Counted from the stretch's first letter, positions 37,155 through 47,738 are shown. The stretch is DNA of 64,000 nt from an uncultured Arenicella sp. (GCA_947499305.1 CANMNN010000013.1:41725-105724), one strand, 5' to 3'. Notes: a model not told the origin generated them from the letters alone. Made by a program: numbers and translations.

Positions 37155-38807
37155 TTAGGTTTTACTCCATTCTGGTACGGGAGCATGACCAACAAAATTA
37201 TTTGGTGTCAAAATCGTGTCACGAGCGTGCTCTTTTATGTCTGGGTAATCGAGTGTGTAGTGCAGGCCGCGACTTTCTTTGCGGGTTAGGGCGCATTCAA
37301 TGGTTAATTCCGCGATCGTCGCTAAGTTGCGTAATTCGATCAGATCATTGTTAACGCGAAAGTTGCCATAGTATTCGATAATTTCTTCTTGCAGTAATTC
37401 AACACGGTTTCGCGCGCGCTCCAGTCGTTTGTCGGTTCGAACAATGCCTACGTAGTCCCACATGAAGCGGCGCAATTCGTCCCAGTTATGTGACACAACA
37501 ATGCGCTCGTCCTGGTCCGACACTTTGCTATCGTCCCATTCGGGGAGTATTGGCAAATCATCTTCGTCATCGTTTAGGCGCTGGCGAATGTCATTCGCAG
37601 CTGACTCGGCAATAACTAAGCACTCTAGTAGTGAGTTGCTGGCCAAGCGATTAGCTCCATGTAATCCGGTGCAACTACTTTCACCAACAGCGTACAATCG
37701 CTTAAGGTCAGTGCGGCCGTTTAAGTCGGTCATAATGCCGCCACAAGTGTAGTGTGCCGCAGGAACAACGGGTATAGGCTGAGAGGTCATGTCATAGCCA
37801 TAGCTTTCACAACTCTCGGCGATATTAGGGAAATGATCGAGAATAAAATCTTTGCCTTTGTGGCTAATGTCTAAATAGACTGAATCAAAACCACCTTTTT
37901 TCATCTCATAATCAATTGCACGAGCCACGATATCCCTTGGAGCAAGCTCCGCTAGCTCGTGGTGTTGGTCCATAAATCGGTCACCGTTCGGCAGTCTAAG
38001 CAAGCCGCCTTCACCTCGAACGGCTTCGGATATCAATGAACCCTTTGCGTATGGGTGATAAAGGCAGGTTGGATGAAATTGTACAAACTCCATGTTCGCG
38101 ATTCTACATCCCGCACGCCAAGCCATAGCGATGCCGTCACCGGTTGAAGTATCGGGGTTAGTAGTATACAGATAAGCTTTTGAAGCACCGCCAGTGGATA
38201 ACACCACTGAGCGAGCGCCAAATGTCTTGACCTCATTGCTTTTAACATCTAGAGCGTAGGCACCAAAACAACGCGTTCCAAATTCGCCTTTGAGTTTTTG
38301 CGAGGTAATCAAGTCAATTGCTATGTGGTCTTCAAGAATTGTAATGTTCTTTTGTGCGCGAACGTGTTGTTCTAGGGTTGTTTCTACCTCTCGCCCCGTC
38401 GCATCTTTAGCGTGGATAACTCGCCGATGGGAATGGCCGCCTTCTCGGGTTAGGTGGTATTCACTGTCTTCGCCATCGTATTCAGCGCCGTCAACCAAGG
38501 TAAACTTGACACCTTTGTCGATTAACCAATTTATTGCCTCTGGCGCGCCTTCGACAACCTTCCGAACGGCGTCGTCCTTACATAGATCGGCGCCCGCCAC
38601 ATGGGTGTCGTCGATATGTGATTCAAAGTTATCGTCACTGTCAAGCACGGCTGCGATACCGCCTTGAGCGTACAAACTAGAGCCCTCTGTTAGCTCGCAT
38701 TTCGAGAGAAGGGTGATCGATACGTCATCTTGTGCGAGACGGAGAGCAAGACTAAGGCCGGCGGCACCGCCGCCGACGATTAAAACATCCGAGTATTGTG
38801 TGGTCAT
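37155..38807 (-). CDS. nadB: L-aspartate oxidase
   Basis: 550 residues; E. coli NadB has 540. It oxidises aspartate to iminoaspartate for NAD synthesis. The FAD motif is VLIVGGGAAGLSLALRL. SLYAQGGIAAVL, FVQFHPTCLY and GANRLASNSLLECLV are typical of NadB and separate it from SdhA/FrdA, its relatives. The C-terminal helical domain is complete. It is a single minus-strand gene, divergent from lepA. Confidence 0.96.
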   Translation of the reverse strand: MTTQYSDVLIVGGGAAGLSLALRLAQDDVSITLLSKCELTEGSSLYAQGGIAAVLDSDDNFESHIDDTHVAGADLCKDDAVRKVVEGAPEAINWLIDKGVKFTLVDGAEYDGEDSEYHLTREGGHSHRRVIHAKDATGREVETTLEQHVRAQKNITILEDHIAIDLITSQKLKGEFGTRCFGAYALDVKSNEVKTFGARSVVLSTGGASKAYLYTTNPDTSTGDGIAMAWRAGCRIANMEFVQFHPTCLYHPYAKGSLISEAVRGEGGLLRLPNGDRFMDQHHELAELAPRDIVARAIDYEMKKGGFDSVYLDISHKGKDFILDHFPNIAESCESYGYDMTSQPIPVVPAAHYTCGGIMTDLNGRTDLKRLYAVGESSCTGLHGANRLASNSLLECLVIAESAANDIRQRLNDDEDDLPILPEWDDSKVSDQDERIVVSHNWDELRRFMWDYVGIVRTDKRLERARNRVELLQEEIIEYYGNFRVNNDLIELRNLATIAELTIECALTRKESRGLHYTLDYPDIKEHARDTILTPNNFVGHAPVPEWSKT

Positions 38808-38993
38808 AATTCGAGAAGGTTGATAGAGCCATTTTCTTCATATGAGTATAGCTTAGAGCTGATCGTTTCGTCCTAAACATTGAACATAGTATGAGAAGCG
38901 GCTGTTAGGGCATCAATCAGTCAAATAACTTGAATAACTTATAGTCGAATAGCTTAGGCTTTAGTCCTAGGGTTTGTTAAAATACCGCGTCGA

Positions 38994-39009
38994 CGGTAGC
39001 CCGCTACCG
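38994..39009 (+). other. Small hairpin in the lepA leader
   Basis: CGGTAG and CTACCG enclose a CCCG tetraloop, about 65 bases before the lepA ATG and just after a TAAAAT sequence (about 38977-38983) that could be a -10 box. There is no T tract, so it is not a terminator. Its role is unknown. Confidence 0.35.
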
Positions 39010-39075
39010 GCAAACCGCAAAATCTCAGTGCTATTGAGCTTACTGATTGATTTTCAAGTATTTTTATAGGACGTC

Positions 39076-40881
39076 ATGTCGCACGATATTACTAAACTTC
39101 GCAATTTTTCGATAATTGCTCACATTGACCACGGCAAGTCGACGTTGGCTGACCGTTTCATTCATGTCTGTGGTGGCTTAACTGACCGAGAGATGGAAGA
39201 GCAGGTACTCGATTCAATGGATATCGAGCGCGAGCGCGGTATCACCATTAAGGCACAAAGTGTTGCGCTAAAGTATAAAGCTAAAGACGGCGAGATCTAT
39301 CAATTGAATATGATCGACACTCCAGGGCACGTTGATTTTTCTTATGAGGTTTCGCGTTCGCTCACGGCATGTGAAGGCGCGCTACTAGTAGTCGATGCCT
39401 CACAAGGTGTAGAAGCCCAAACTGTGGCGAATTGCTATACCGCCGTTGATCTCGGTTTAGAGGTTCTTCCTGTCCTGAATAAAATTGATCTTCCGGCGGC
39501 CGATGTTGAGCGAGTTAGTGATGAGATTGAAGACGTCGTTGGCATAGATTGTTCTGGTGCACTGCACGTAAGTGCAAAAAGCGGTATCGGTGTAGAAGAT
39601 TTACTTGAACAAATTGTTACAGAACTGCCAGCACCTGAAGGCGACGGCGAAGCGCCACTTTCAGCTTTGATTATGGATTCGTGGTTTGATAACTATCTTG
39701 GTACTGTGTCGCTTATCAGGGTTATCTCAGGAACTATTCGAAAGCGTGATCGCATTAAAATGATGTCGAGCGGCATTGAATATGGTGTTGAAGACTTGGG
39801 TGTTTTTACTCCAAAACGTACCCCCAAAAACGAACTTCATGTTGGTGAAGTTGGTTATTTGATCTCGGGCGTTAAAGATATCACGGGCGCGAAAGTTGGT
39901 GACACTATTACAACTGCGAAACACGGAGTAGAGCAACCTCTAGGCGGTTTCCAAGAGGTGCAGCCGCGAGTATTCGCCGGTCTCTACCCAATTAATTCTG
40001 CAGACTATGACTCCTTTCGCGATGCGCTTGGCAAACTTCGATTGAACGATGCATCGCTGGTTTATGATCCTGAAGTATCCGATGCATTGGGCTTAGGTTT
40101 TCGGTGCGGCTTTTTGGGTATGCTGCACATGGAGATTATCCAAGAGCGTCTAGAGCGTGAGTACGATATGGACCTGATAACGACCGCACCAACGGTTGTG
40201 TATAAGGTTGAACTTAAGAGTGGTGAAGTTATAGAGGTGGATAATCCATCGGCCTTGCCGGACCTTTCTAAGATAGAAGAAATTCGCGAGCCGATTATAG
40301 ACGCGAATATGCTGATGCCAGAGGAGTATATTGGCGCGGTAATGACACTTTGCATGGAAAAACGCGGTATTCAAAAGAATATTCAATACCTCGGTCGCCA
40401 GGTCATGTTGCATTTTGAGTTGCCGCTAAATGAAGTGGTGATGGATTTCTTTGATCGCTTAAAGTCGGTCAGTCGTGGATACGCCTCGCTTGACTACAGT
40501 ATTAAAGAGTATCGAGCCACTGATATGGTTAAGGTTGACGTATTGATCAATGGTGACCCTGTTGATCCGCTGGCGATACTTGTTCATCGGGAGCAATCAA
40601 TATACCGAGGGCGCGAATTGGTTAAACGAATGCGTGAATTGATACCTCGACAAATGTTTGATGTTGCGATTCAGGCCGCCATTGGTTCTAAGGTTATTGC
40701 CCGTGAAACGGTAAAAGCATTGCGAAAGAATGTAACGGCAAAGTGTTACGGTGGTGATTTATCGCGCAAGCGTAAGTTGCTAGAAAAACAAAAAGAAGGT
40801 AAGAAACGTATGAAGCAAATTGGCTCGGTTGAAATACCTCAAGAAGCGTTCTTGGCAGTGCTCAAGACCACAGGTGATTAA
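39076..40881 (+). CDS. lepA: Elongation factor 4 (LepA)
   Basis: 601 residues, full length. A translational GTPase acting on the ribosome. G1 is [14 protein letters not shown]3 is DTPGHVDF, and NKIDLP is G4. The C-terminal LepA-specific domain ends in the usual basic [20 protein letters not shown] stretch. Its stop overlaps the lepB ATG (TAATG), the start of the conserved lepA-lepB-rnc-era-recO-pdxJ run. Confidence 0.98.
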   Translation: MSHDITKLRNFSIIAHIDHGKSTLADRFIHVCGGLTDREMEEQVLDSMDIERERGITIKAQSVALKYKAKDGEIYQLNMIDTPGHVDFSYEVSRSLTACEGALLVVDASQGVEAQTVANCYTAVDLGLEVLPVLNKIDLPAADVERVSDEIEDVVGIDCSGALHVSAKSGIGVEDLLEQIVTELPAPEGDGEAPLSALIMDSWFDNYLGTVSLIRVISGTIRKRDRIKMMSSGIEYGVEDLGVFTPKRTPKNELHVGEVGYLISGVKDITGAKVGDTITTAKHGVEQPLGGFQEVQPRVFAGLYPINSADYDSFRDALGKLRLNDASLVYDPEVSDALGLGFRCGFLGMLHMEIIQERLEREYDMDLITTAPTVVYKVELKSGEVIEVDNPSALPDLSKIEEIREPIIDANMLMPEEYIGAVMTLCMEKRGIQKNIQYLGRQVMLHFELPLNEVVMDFFDRLKSVSRGYASLDYSIKEYRATDMVKVDVLINGDPVDPLAILVHREQSIYRGRELVKRMRELIPRQMFDVAIQAAIGSKVIARETVKALRKNVTAKCYGGDLSRKRKLLEKQKEGKKRMKQIGSVEIPQEAFLAVLKTTGD

Positions 40882-41687
40882 TGTTTTTTGAAATTTTACT
40901 CTTTTCCTTTGTATGCCTGTGTGCGGTGGTCGTATTTATATGCCGCTTTGTGGTTCCAAGCATTGCCAAACGCGAGCAAGAGCCGTGGTATTTAGACTAC
41001 TCTCGATCGTTTTTGCCGGTTCTGCTTTTGGTGTTCTTGATTCGTGGTTTTATTGCCGAGCCGTTTAAAATTCCGTCTGGCTCAATGCTGCCGACGCTTG
41101 AGATTGGTGATTTTATCCTCGTTAATAAGTACAAGTATGGGCTCCGCTTGCCAATTCTTCATACTAAAATTTTGGATATAAATGAACCCGAAAGGGGAGA
41201 TATAGTAGTGTTCAGGTATCCGCCAGAGCCGACTAAAAACTATGTAAAACGCCTTATCGGTTTGCCGGGTGACACCATAACTTATCGCAATCAAACCTTG
41301 TTTGTAAATGGTAAGCAAATCCCGATGACTGCCATGGATGACTACATCCAAGAGCGCAGATCCCAGTCCCAGTTTCGATTTGAGCAAGTCCTGCCGGTGG
41401 GAGATGCTGAAGGCAAGGAAGTTGCTCATTCAGTACTGTTTAACAAGCGCTTGATGCAGCAGAATATTAACGCAGGTCAGTGGACGGTGCCCGAAGGTAA
41501 CTATTTCATGATGGGTGACAATCGAGATAATAGCCAAGACAGTCGTAGCTCTGATTTCACGTTTGTGCCTGATGAAAATATTGTCGGCGAAGCCTTTTTC
41601 GTATGGTTAAGTTTCGGCACGTCAAGCGGTGGAGGCTTAGATACCGATCGTATTGGAGCAGATATACAAGCGAGAGAAATAGAGTAG
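40881..41687 (+). CDS. lepB: Signal peptidase I
   Basis: 268 residues. Two N-terminal membrane segments (about 3-27 and 43-57) lead to the periplasmic catalytic domain. The nucleophile is Ser68 in IPSGSMLPTL and the general base is Lys123 in NYVKRLIGLPGD. The GDNRDNSQDSR motif is also present. It cleaves signal peptides from exported proteins. It is translationally coupled to lepA. Confidence 0.97.
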   Translation: MFFEILLFSFVCLCAVVVFICRFVVPSIAKREQEPWYLDYSRSFLPVLLLVFLIRGFIAEPFKIPSGSMLPTLEIGDFILVNKYKYGLRLPILHTKILDINEPERGDIVVFRYPPEPTKNYVKRLIGLPGDTITYRNQTLFVNGKQIPMTAMDDYIQERRSQSQFRFEQVLPVGDAEGKEVAHSVLFNKRLMQQNINAGQWTVPEGNYFMMGDNRDNSQDSRSSDFTFVPDENIVGEAFFVWLSFGTSSGGGLDTDRIGADIQAREIE

Positions 41688-41743
41688 ACTGAGTATGTGT
41701 TGATCGAGACACCGTTTGATTCGACTCAACTTGAGATAAATAA

Positions 41744-42208
41744 ATGCCGGAGATAAAAATGAATAAAATGCCGCCACCGAATGCAATCAAATCATTGCCA
41801 AATATTTCACGTCAAGCAGGCTGGACGTTTTGGAGCTTAGCATTCACCCTGGGCGTATTGTCGTTTTTTGCTTACATTGGCATGCAATTGGTTCCAATTT
41901 ACAGCACTAATTCAAGTGTTGAGAAAGCGATGCAACAAAGTTTAGAAGGGCAAAACCTAAAGACAGTTCGTCGTGCTGATATATTATTAAAGATGAGCCG
42001 ACAGTTATTGCTCGATGGTAGTCAGCAAGCAGTCAATTTTAAGAAAGACCTCGTTATGCAGAGAACGCGTTCGCTTTTTATACTCGAAGTCGAGTATCAG
42101 CGAATCGTTCCAGTTTTTGGAAATATTAGCGTTTTGGTCACTTTTCATCCTAGGTTCGAATGTTCTTTCGATGGTGCCTGTGAGAAAACGTCGGGTTCAA
42201 AAGAGTAA
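41744..42208 (+). CDS. DUF4845 membrane protein
   Basis: 154 residues. A basic N-terminal 25 residues precede one membrane helix (about 28-50, FWSLAFTLGVLSFFAYIGMQL), then a small extracytoplasmic domain ending in a Cys-containing tail (FECSFDGACEK). The size and its place between lepB and rnc identify DUF4845, whose role is unknown. ATG at 41744 has a possible alternative at 41759. Confidence 0.85.
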   Translation: MPEIKMNKMPPPNAIKSLPNISRQAGWTFWSLAFTLGVLSFFAYIGMQLVPIYSTNSSVEKAMQQSLEGQNLKTVRRADILLKMSRQLLLDGSQQAVNFKKDLVMQRTRSLFILEVEYQRIVPVFGNISVLVTFHPRFECSFDGACEKTSGSKE

Positions 42209-42225
42209 GCTTTAGGTCGGCCCTG

Positions 42226-42924
42226 TTGAATAAATTAGGCAAACTAATGCGCGAACTCGAACACGAGTTTAACGACGCATCACTCTTGACACTCGCCCTT
42301 ACTCATCGAAGCCGAGGCGCTAACAATTATGAACGTCTAGAGTTTCTCGGCGATAGCATTCTTGGCTTTGTGGTAGCAGATTGGTTGTATAGCCACTATC
42401 CCAAACTTGCTGAGGGTAAGCTAAGCCGCATGCGCTCAAGTCTAGTTCGTAAAGAAACCCTAGCTATCGTCGCGAGAGATCTTGGCTTGAGCGAATATTT
42501 GATTTTGGGTGAGGGAGAACTTAAAAGTGGCGGCTTCAATCGAGCATCAATACTCTCAGATACCATTGAGAGTATTATCGGTGCGCTTTATCTTGATGCC
42601 GGTTTTGAGGTTGCCAGCCGTTTTATCCATAAAAAATTTAAAGAACAATTTGATGGTATTTCTTCGCAATCGACCTATAAAGACGCGAAAAGTAAACTTC
42701 AAGAAGCTATGCAAAAGCAAAGCTATGAATTGCCATCTTATAAGATTGTCGACACGCGTGGTGAGCAGCATGATCAAGAGTTCAAAGTAGAATGCTGTTT
42801 GGTCGAACTGAAATTAAGCAGTCAGGCGACTGCAAGGTCAAGGCGTGCCGCCGAGCAGGCCGCTGCGGAACAAGTACTGATTGAATTTAAGCAATCAAAA
42901 TATAATAAATTGAGAAAACCCTAA
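42226..42924 (+). CDS. rnc: Ribonuclease III
   Basis: 232 residues from a TTG start; an ATG at 42247 is possible, but the longer N-terminus matches E. coli RNase III better. It cleaves double-stranded RNA such as rRNA precursors. The catalytic signature is NYERLEFLGDSILGF and the second acidic site is in SIIGALYLDAGF. A C-terminal dsRNA-binding domain follows. The stop overlaps the era start by one base. Confidence 0.96.
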   Translation: MNKLGKLMRELEHEFNDASLLTLALTHRSRGANNYERLEFLGDSILGFVVADWLYSHYPKLAEGKLSRMRSSLVRKETLAIVARDLGLSEYLILGEGELKSGGFNRASILSDTIESIIGALYLDAGFEVASRFIHKKFKEQFDGISSQSTYKDAKSKLQEAMQKQSYELPSYKIVDTRGEQHDQEFKVECCLVELKLSSQATARSRRAAEQAAAEQVLIEFKQSKYNKLRKP

Positions 42925-43847
42925 TGAATAAAGATTTTAAGTTTGGTTTTGTGACCATTATTGGCAAGCCAAACGCAGGAAAATCTACCTTGATGAATCG
43001 AATCATAGGGCAGAAAATCAGCATTACGTCGCATCGACCACAAACGACGCGACATCGAATCTTAGGTATTCATACAGACGACAATAAACAGATTGTATTT
43101 GTGGATACACCGGGTATTCATTCGGTTGCCAAGAAATCGAATCGCAAGACCATCAATAAAGTAATCAACAAAACAGCCATTTCGAGCATCGATGGTGTTG
43201 ATGCTGTTTGCTTTATGATCACCGCAACCGGTTGGACTGAAGGAGATAAACACGTTTTACAGGCGCTTGAAGGCTGCAATGTGCCTGTTATCTTGGTCAT
43301 AAATAAGCTTGATAAGTTGAAGTCGGTTAACGAAGTATTGCCTCTTATCGCCGAGTCTGCCGAAATGTACAACTTCGCCGAAATCGTGCCGATATGCGCA
43401 ATTGCCAAATCAGGTAACGATAATGTCGAGCGTTTAATGGAAGTACTGACTTCCTATCTACCTGACGAACAAGCGGGCTTTGATGAAGATCAAATAACGG
43501 ATCGAAGTTATCGATTTCTGGTGTCCGAACTTGTTCGAGAGCAATTGTTTCGTCGCTTAGGAGACGAGTTGCCGTATGCTACCGCGGTTGAGGTAACGGA
43601 TTTTCAGTTGGCTGACGGGAAGGCTCAAATTGGTGCGGATATTTGGGTCGAAAAAGACTCTCACAAAGCTATGGTAATCGGTAAGGGAGGCGAATCCCTA
43701 AAGAATATTGGCACCTACGCACGCAAAAATTGCGAAACGCTTTTAGACAAAAAAGTGTTTCTTGAGTTATTTGTAAAGGTGCGGTCGGGGTGGTCGGATA
43801 ATGCCCGTGATCTCTACAGTTTGGGCTACGACGAAGACCTTAAATAG
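42924..43847 (+). CDS. era: GTPase Era
   Basis: 307 residues. It binds 16S rRNA in 30S assembly. G1 is GKPNAGKST (14-22), the effector stretch is RPQTTRHR, G3 is DTPGI and G4 is NKLD. The C-terminal KH domain has KAMVIGKGGESLKNIG. It is coupled to rnc by a one-base overlap. Confidence 0.97.
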   Translation: MNKDFKFGFVTIIGKPNAGKSTLMNRIIGQKISITSHRPQTTRHRILGIHTDDNKQIVFVDTPGIHSVAKKSNRKTINKVINKTAISSIDGVDAVCFMITATGWTEGDKHVLQALEGCNVPVILVINKLDKLKSVNEVLPLIAESAEMYNFAEIVPICAIAKSGNDNVERLMEVLTSYLPDEQAGFDEDQITDRSYRFLVSELVREQLFRRLGDELPYATAVEVTDFQLADGKAQIGADIWVEKDSHKAMVIGKGGESLKNIGTYARKNCETLLDKKVFLELFVKVRSGWSDNARDLYSLGYDEDLK

Positions 43848-43890
43848 AGCGCTCAGAATTGCTCACTTATACTTTCTTTCGCTAACTATT

Positions 43891-44622
43891 ATGAGGGTTC
43901 ATCAGCAGCGTGCTTATATTTTAGTTAATCGGCCTTACAGCGAAAGCTCTTGGATTGTTGAAGTTTTCAGTCGCGAGTACGGTCGAATAGGTTTGATGGC
44001 AAAGGGGGCGCGACGCTTTAAGTCAAAGTTGAAAGGGGCGCTTATGCCGTTCCAGCCAGTGCTACTCAGTTGGACAGGAAAAGGTGAAGTGCCAACGTTG
44101 ACCTCAGCTGAAATTGATCAAACCGACTACAACTTAGTCGAGCATGAACTTCGCGGTGATGCATTGGTATGCGGTTTTTACTGCAATGAACTCATTGTGA
44201 ACTTACTACACCGACATGACCCGCATGCAGCTCTGTTTGACCGTTATCACTCTACCATTATGGCGTTGTCGCAAGCCAAGAGCGAAGATGTGTTACCTCT
44301 GGTTCTCCGTCGTTTTGAGCAGGTGGTGATGAAGGAAACAGGCTACCAAGTGAACTTCGATTATGAGGTCGACGGTAAAACGGCGATACAAAACGAGGCT
44401 TACTATCGTTATCAACCAAGTCAAGGCTTCATTAGAGTTGCGACTCCCCAACGTATGACCTTCACTGGCCGAGTGATTCGGTCTCTAAACACAGATAGCC
44501 GTGAAGGGCTGAGTAATCTGGAAGTCTCACAAGGTAAACAGTTAATGCGTGATATATTGGCTCAAACGTTAGGTAGAAAACAGATCTTAAGTCGCGAACT
44601 TTTTTATCCTAAACATCGATAG
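43891..44622 (+). CDS. recO: DNA repair protein RecO
   Basis: 243 residues from ATG at 43891. An earlier in-frame ATG (43801) lies inside era and would add 30 unrelated residues. The OB-fold N-terminus (RAYILVNRPYSESSWIVEVFSREYG) is typical. RecO helps load RecA on single-stranded DNA. No zinc-finger cysteine cluster is visible, as in other gammaproteobacterial RecO proteins. Confidence 0.94.
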   Translation: MRVHQQRAYILVNRPYSESSWIVEVFSREYGRIGLMAKGARRFKSKLKGALMPFQPVLLSWTGKGEVPTLTSAEIDQTDYNLVEHELRGDALVCGFYCNELIVNLLHRHDPHAALFDRYHSTIMALSQAKSEDVLPLVLRRFEQVVMKETGYQVNFDYEVDGKTAIQNEAYYRYQPSQGFIRVATPQRMTFTGRVIRSLNTDSREGLSNLEVSQGKQLMRDILAQTLGRKQILSRELFYPKHR

Positions 44623-44661
44623 GCCGATTTCACCCTAAGAACCCCCAGTAATATTTTACTA

Positions 44662-45420
44662 ATGAGTAAGCATCATACAATTCAACTAGGCGTTAACGTT
44701 GATCATATTGCCACATTGCGCCAAGCACGTGGCACGACTTACCCCGACCCGATGCAAGCGGCCGATATCGCTCGTAAGGCGGGCGCTGACGGTGTAACCG
44801 TCCACCTTCGAGAAGATCGCCGGCACATTCAAGACCACGATGTGTATAGCATTCGTGGAAATGTTAACTTACCGATGAACTTAGAAATGGCCGCAACCAA
44901 TGAGATGCTAAAAATAGCGAAAACGGTAAAGCCATTTGAGTGTTGCATAGTTCCGGAAAAACGAGAGGAACTGACAACCGAAGGCGGTTTGGACGTGGCT
45001 GGCAACATGTTGGAACTGGGTGACTTCGTTGGCGCTCTTCAAGAGCACAGTATTAAAGTATCACTTTTTATTGATCCAGATGAAGAGCAAATCAACGCCT
45101 GTAAAGAACTGGGGGTTGATATTGTAGAGCTGCATACAGGAGCCTATGCCGATTGTGCTGAAGACCAGCGCGACAATGAATTTCAACGGGTTAGATTCGG
45201 CGCTGAGTTAGCCCACAGCTTGGGTTTGCAGGTCAATGCGGGTCATGGGCTGCACTATCAAAACGTCGCGAAAATCGCCGAAATACCCGAGTTGGTATGC
45301 CTAAATATCGGCCACTCTATTGTGGCTCGAGCAGCAATGACGGGCTTTTATGAAGCGGTGTTTGCGATGAAGCAGATCATGATTGGCGCGCGCCTAGAGT
45401 CGGAAGGCCTAGGAACCTAG
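44662..45420 (+). CDS. pdxJ: Pyridoxine 5'-phosphate synthase
   Basis: 252 residues. It condenses 3-amino-2-oxopropyl phosphate with deoxyxylulose 5-phosphate in vitamin B6 synthesis. The start LGVNVDHIATLRQARGT, HLREDRRHI, IDPDEEQI and NAGHGLHYQNV are family signatures. It is the last gene of the lepA operon. The acpS that often follows pdxJ is absent; the next gene is convergent. Confidence 0.97.
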   Translation: MSKHHTIQLGVNVDHIATLRQARGTTYPDPMQAADIARKAGADGVTVHLREDRRHIQDHDVYSIRGNVNLPMNLEMAATNEMLKIAKTVKPFECCIVPEKREELTTEGGLDVAGNMLELGDFVGALQEHSIKVSLFIDPDEEQINACKELGVDIVELHTGAYADCAEDQRDNEFQRVRFGAELAHSLGLQVNAGHGLHYQNVAKIAEIPELVCLNIGHSIVARAAMTGFYEAVFAMKQIMIGARLESEGLGT

Positions 45421-45459
45421 GGTTTTAAAGAAATCGTTATGCAGTAGGTTTACTGTGCT

Positions 45460-46074
45460 TTAAATTTCTTTTTTATAAAGTTTGTACAAACGCATGACCT
45501 TGCGAACGTAATTTTGAGTTTCTTCATAAGGCGGTATGCCATTGTACTTGCTCACAGCGCCCGCGCCGGCATTGTAAGCAGCTAAGGACAGGCGCTTGTC
45601 ACTGTCGTATCGGTCCATTAAATCTTTAATGTGCTGAACTCCAGCTTCAATGTTTAAGTTTGGATTAAAGTGATCCTGCTTGAGTTGGTAACTTGCTGCA
45701 GTCGCTGGCATCAATTGCATTAAGCCCATTGCGCCAGCGTGCGAGAGTGCATAGCGGTCAAAGGCAGATTCGATATGAATTACCGCTTTAATAAAGCTCG
45801 GCTCAAGGTCATATTTCAGGGCTGTATTGACAATCAGCGCGTCGTACTTTGATTTGATTGTTCTTGACTGATAAGGAGAGCGTTTGCCGCCGGATCGATA
45901 AGATTTAGTCGTGTAGCTCTTTTTTAAGGTGTATCCCTTCTTTTTTATGCGGCTATCAGTAATCACTTTACTTCCGTTAGGCGCTTCATAGACATACACT
46001 GCTGCCCAAGACGGAAGTGCTAATACTGATGCAACGATAGTTGCAATTGTGAGGTTTCGTAACAACTTAGTCAT
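45460..46074 (-). CDS. Periplasmic lytic transglycosylase
   Basis: 204 residues from ATG at 46074, which starts directly at a signal peptide (LLRNLTIATIVASVLALPSWA); an ATG at 46107 would add 11 residues. A short DUF4124-like segment follows (VYVYEAPNGSKVITD), then a basic linker and the SLT domain with the catalytic Glu in HIESAFD and the GLMQLMPATA and AYNAGAGAV motifs. It cleaves peptidoglycan in the periplasm. It is a single gene, convergent with pdxJ. Confidence 0.93.
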   Translation of the reverse strand: MTKLLRNLTIATIVASVLALPSWAAVYVYEAPNGSKVITDSRIKKKGYTLKKSYTTKSYRSGGKRSPYQSRTIKSKYDALIVNTALKYDLEPSFIKAVIHIESAFDRYALSHAGAMGLMQLMPATAASYQLKQDHFNPNLNIEAGVQHIKDLMDRYDSDKRLSLAAYNAGAGAVSKYNGIPPYEETQNYVRKVMRLYKLYKKEI

Positions 46075-46302
46075 TTTCTGTAATGAATCAGGTATCTTGG
46101 TGGTCAACTAAGGTGTGATTTAGTTTCGGTTAGAAATGTTATTGGCACTGATAGTCTAAAGTAAGCTCAATTTTAATCAATCTACGCCCGTTAAGAGTAA
46201 TGGCTATGATACATTTAAGCTTATTGAACAGGTTGTATTTGAGTTGTTTAACCAGCTCAGATTGGCTTATTAATCAACTATTTAAAAAACTGTACCGCTA
46301 TT

Positions 46303-46788
46303 ATGCCATCATTTGACGTAGTGTCTGAAATCGATAAGCCCGAATTGACCAACGGCTTACATCAGGCAAATAAAGAGTTGAGCACGCGCTTTGACTTCAA
46401 AGGCACTGACGCTCGAGTTGAGCAGAGCGCTTCCACCTTAACTGTGTATGCTGACAATGATTTTCAGGTGCGCCAAGCGGTTGATGTGTTATGCCAAAAG
46501 TTAGCAAAGCGAGGCATTGATTTGATTTGTTTGCACTATCGTGAAATTGAAGAGGTTGGTGGCGGAAAAGCGCGTCAAGTGATTGATTTAAAAGAAGGTA
46601 TAGATACAGAGCTAGGCCGAAAACTGATCAAGCAAATTAAAGATAAAAAATTGAAAGTACAAACCGCAATTCAAGGCGATCAGCTCCGAGTTACGGGCAA
46701 GAAGAGAGATGACTTGCAACAGGTGATCGCGTTTTTACGCGAAGCTGAAGCGGGAATACCTCTCCAATTTAATAATTTTAGAGACTAG
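46303..46788 (+). CDS. yajQ: YajQ-family nucleotide-binding protein
   Basis: 161 residues, the family's usual size. The N-terminal MPSFDVVSEID, LSTRFDFKGTDA and the C-terminal DDLQQVIAFLREAE with PLQFNNFRD are diagnostic. Some members bind cyclic di-GMP and act as regulators; whether this one does is unknown. It is preceded by a 228-base spacer and followed by a dsbC-like gene. Confidence 0.95.
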   Translation: MPSFDVVSEIDKPELTNGLHQANKELSTRFDFKGTDARVEQSASTLTVYADNDFQVRQAVDVLCQKLAKRGIDLICLHYREIEEVGGGKARQVIDLKEGIDTELGRKLIKQIKDKKLKVQTAIQGDQLRVTGKKRDDLQQVIAFLREAEAGIPLQFNNFRD

Positions 46789-46858
46789 TCTGAAAAGTGA
46801 ACTAAGCCAGTTTTTAGTATTAAGAAATTTAAACACCATTATCAAAAGTAGAAAGAAT

Positions 46859-47614
46859 ATGAAAAATGTATTGAACCGCAAAGCGCTTCGCTTAATTGGC
46901 CTAGCATTGATCAGCGCCGTTAGTCTTGGTGCCAATGCGAAGGACGTTGAAGACTCAAATGAAATCGAGCGTGTTAGAGCAGAGCTAGTAAAAATGATTC
47001 CACCTGCGGCAACGGCTGATATCATTGCAACTGATGCTAAAGATGTCTATCGCATGGAATTTCAAGGCAACTTTGCTTATGTGTATGCGGCCGGCGATCA
47101 TGTGTTAATAGGCGAGTTGCTGAACACCAAAGACAAAGTGAATGTTGGGCAAGTTGCTCAGAACGAAAAGGTTGCTAAGGTCATTAAAGATGTACCTACG
47201 AGCAAAATGATTGTTTTCGGGCCCAAAGATGCTAAGCGCCATATCACGGTGTTTACCGACATTGATTGCGGATACTGCCGCAAGTTACATAATGAAGTTA
47301 GCGAATTGAATGATGCGGGTGTGCAGGTGCGTTATTTGGCTTTTCCGCGCGCAGGCGTTGGATCCAATAGCTTTAATAAATACGTGTCAGTGTGGTGCAA
47401 TAGCGATCAGCAAACAGCACTAACTGATGCTAAAAATGGACTAGACCCAGCTGCGGCTACCTGTGACAACCCTATCTCAGAGACTTACAGCTTGGGCCAA
47501 CAAGTTGGCGTAAGCGGTACACCGACCATTATTTTTGACGACGGCACCCTAACGCCAGGCTATTTGCCTGCGGCTGAACTTATGCGTCGTATGGGGGTTG
47601 AGCCTGATGCATAA
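46859..47614 (+). CDS. dsbC: DsbC-like periplasmic thiol:disulfide interchange protein
   Basis: 251 residues. A signal peptide (1-27, ending GANA) precedes a dimerisation domain and a thioredoxin fold with the CGYC active site (Cys137-Cys140). A second cysteine pair (WCN and ATCDN) and the cis-proline in SGTPTII are present. It should isomerise wrong disulfides in exported proteins. It ends at a bidirectional terminator. Gene name by family; DsbG-like activity cannot be excluded. Confidence 0.9.
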   Translation: MKNVLNRKALRLIGLALISAVSLGANAKDVEDSNEIERVRAELVKMIPPAATADIIATDAKDVYRMEFQGNFAYVYAAGDHVLIGELLNTKDKVNVGQVAQNEKVAKVIKDVPTSKMIVFGPKDAKRHITVFTDIDCGYCRKLHNEVSELNDAGVQVRYLAFPRAGVGSNSFNKYVSVWCNSDQQTALTDAKNGLDPAAATCDNPISETYSLGQQVGVSGTPTIIFDDGTLTPGYLPAAELMRRMGVEPDA

Positions 47615-47667
47615 TTTTGATTCTTGCCTAGTCATTGCTTAGCATTGAGGTGTAGGTATTAGGTCAT

Positions 47668-47697
47668 AAAAAAAGGAGCCAATCGGCTCCTTTTTTT
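47668..47697. terminator. Perfect bidirectional terminator
   Basis: Seven A residues plus GGAGCC pair with GGCTCC plus seven T residues around an AATC loop, a 13-bp stem without mismatch. It lies between the convergent dsbC-like and ferredoxin genes. Confidence 0.92.
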
Positions 47698-47738
47698 ATT
47701 CAATATTTTATTGTTCACTCAGAACAAAAGAAGGCAAC